From Candidatus Brevefilum sp. (GTDB lineage Bacteria > Chloroflexota > Anaerolineae > Anaerolineales > Anaerolineaceae), in the NCBI GenBank assembly GCA_007135845.1, contig SLIC01000126.1, forward strand, positions 1 to 16,870: DNA of 16,870 nucleotides. The letters run 5' to 3'. A model generated the notes under the pieces. That model ran no database searches. It saw nothing but the letters and a program-made list of their open reading frames with translations, and was not told where the DNA came from. Shown here piece after piece: positions 16,667 through 16,870 of this stretch (position 1 is its first letter; each line of letters begins with the position of its first letter). Both the position numbers and the translations under genes were made by a program.

Positions 16667-16870
16667 TGTATACAAGCTCCTTTGCTTTATCTAGTACTTC
16701 CTGAATGCCCATCTCATCTGCGTTAATCACAACGGCATCTTCTGCAGATTTTAATGGGGCGATATCACGACTTGAATCGATTTGGTCCCGGTTTTTCAAT
16801 GAGCGCAGCACCGATTCATAAGCAATTTCTTCGCCCCTTTCAATCAGTTCCTCGTACCTGCGCTGTGCTC
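16659..16870 (-). CDS. cmk: cytidylate kinase, C-terminal part (cut by window edge)
   Basis: The frame enters from the right edge and ends at TGA (16659-16661), giving 69 readable residues that start AQRRYEELIERGEEIAYESV. The segment NRDQIDSSRDIAPLKSAEDA and the ending VVINADEMGIQEVLDKAKEL match the LID-region arginine/aspartate motif and C-terminal helix of bacterial cytidylate kinase, which phosphorylates CMP and dCMP. The nucleotide-binding N-terminal part is outside the window. The stop lies inside the start region of the peptidase gene, so the two are probably in one operon. Confidence 0.9.
   Translation of the reverse strand, partial: AQRRYEELIERGEEIAYESVLRSLKNRDQIDSSRDIAPLKSAEDAVVINADEMGIQEVLDKAKELVYSV
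16677..16682 (-). promoter_or_regulatory. ribosome binding site deciding the C69 peptidase start
   Basis: AAGGAG on the minus strand lies inside the end of cmk. It is 1 base from a TTG and 10 bases from the GTG at 16664-16666. Only the GTG is at a workable distance. Confidence 0.6.

Overview
The window looks like a chromosomal core region of an anaerobic Chloroflexota bacterium, most likely class Anaerolineae. This rests on protein style and is an inference. The signs are a lipoprotein with a long Pro/Thr linker, an RNA polymerase beta' subunit with a long charged coiled-coil insertion and acidic tail, a very large multi-domain histidine kinase, and moderate G+C. No mobile element, CRISPR array, tRNA or rRNA was seen. 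No gene-free stretch exceeds 200 bases.

Left part (1-4804). The first 77 bases may hold the tail of an unidentified plus-strand gene. A 65-residue PspC-type membrane protein follows on the minus strand. Divergent from it is a plus-strand run: a LipM/lipoate-ligase family enzyme, a PhnD-like lipoprotein and a SanA/YdcF (DUF218) membrane protein. These three are tightly packed (6 bp gap, then a 4 bp ATGA overlap) and are probably one operon behind a good promoter at 392-420. Then come an HD-domain phosphohydrolase and a glycosidase-like TIM-barrel protein carrying a C-terminal NTF2/SnoaL-like domain.

Right part (4810-16870) is entirely minus strand. In transcription order it holds: the C-terminal part of cytidylate kinase (cmk), a secernin-like C69 peptidase whose GTG start overlaps the cmk stop, a 1087-residue sensor histidine kinase, rpoC, and a gyrA-type topoisomerase subunit. 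rpoC has its own consensus promoter, a structured leader and a GTG start behind a perfect Shine-Dalgarno. A perfect 14-bp hairpin with A and T tracts separates rpoC from gyrA, and gyrA has its own promoter. The last plus-strand gene and gyrA converge with only 5 bp between their stops.

Points that stand out: the GyrA-type protein has no recognisable GyrA box and has Met where Ser83 normally sits; rpoC is not preceded by rpoB; the rpoC leader encodes a possible short peptide ending inside a hairpin that runs into a T-tract, as in an attenuator; and a glycosidase-like barrel is fused to an NTF2-like domain. I see no clear new multi-gene defence or mobile system.
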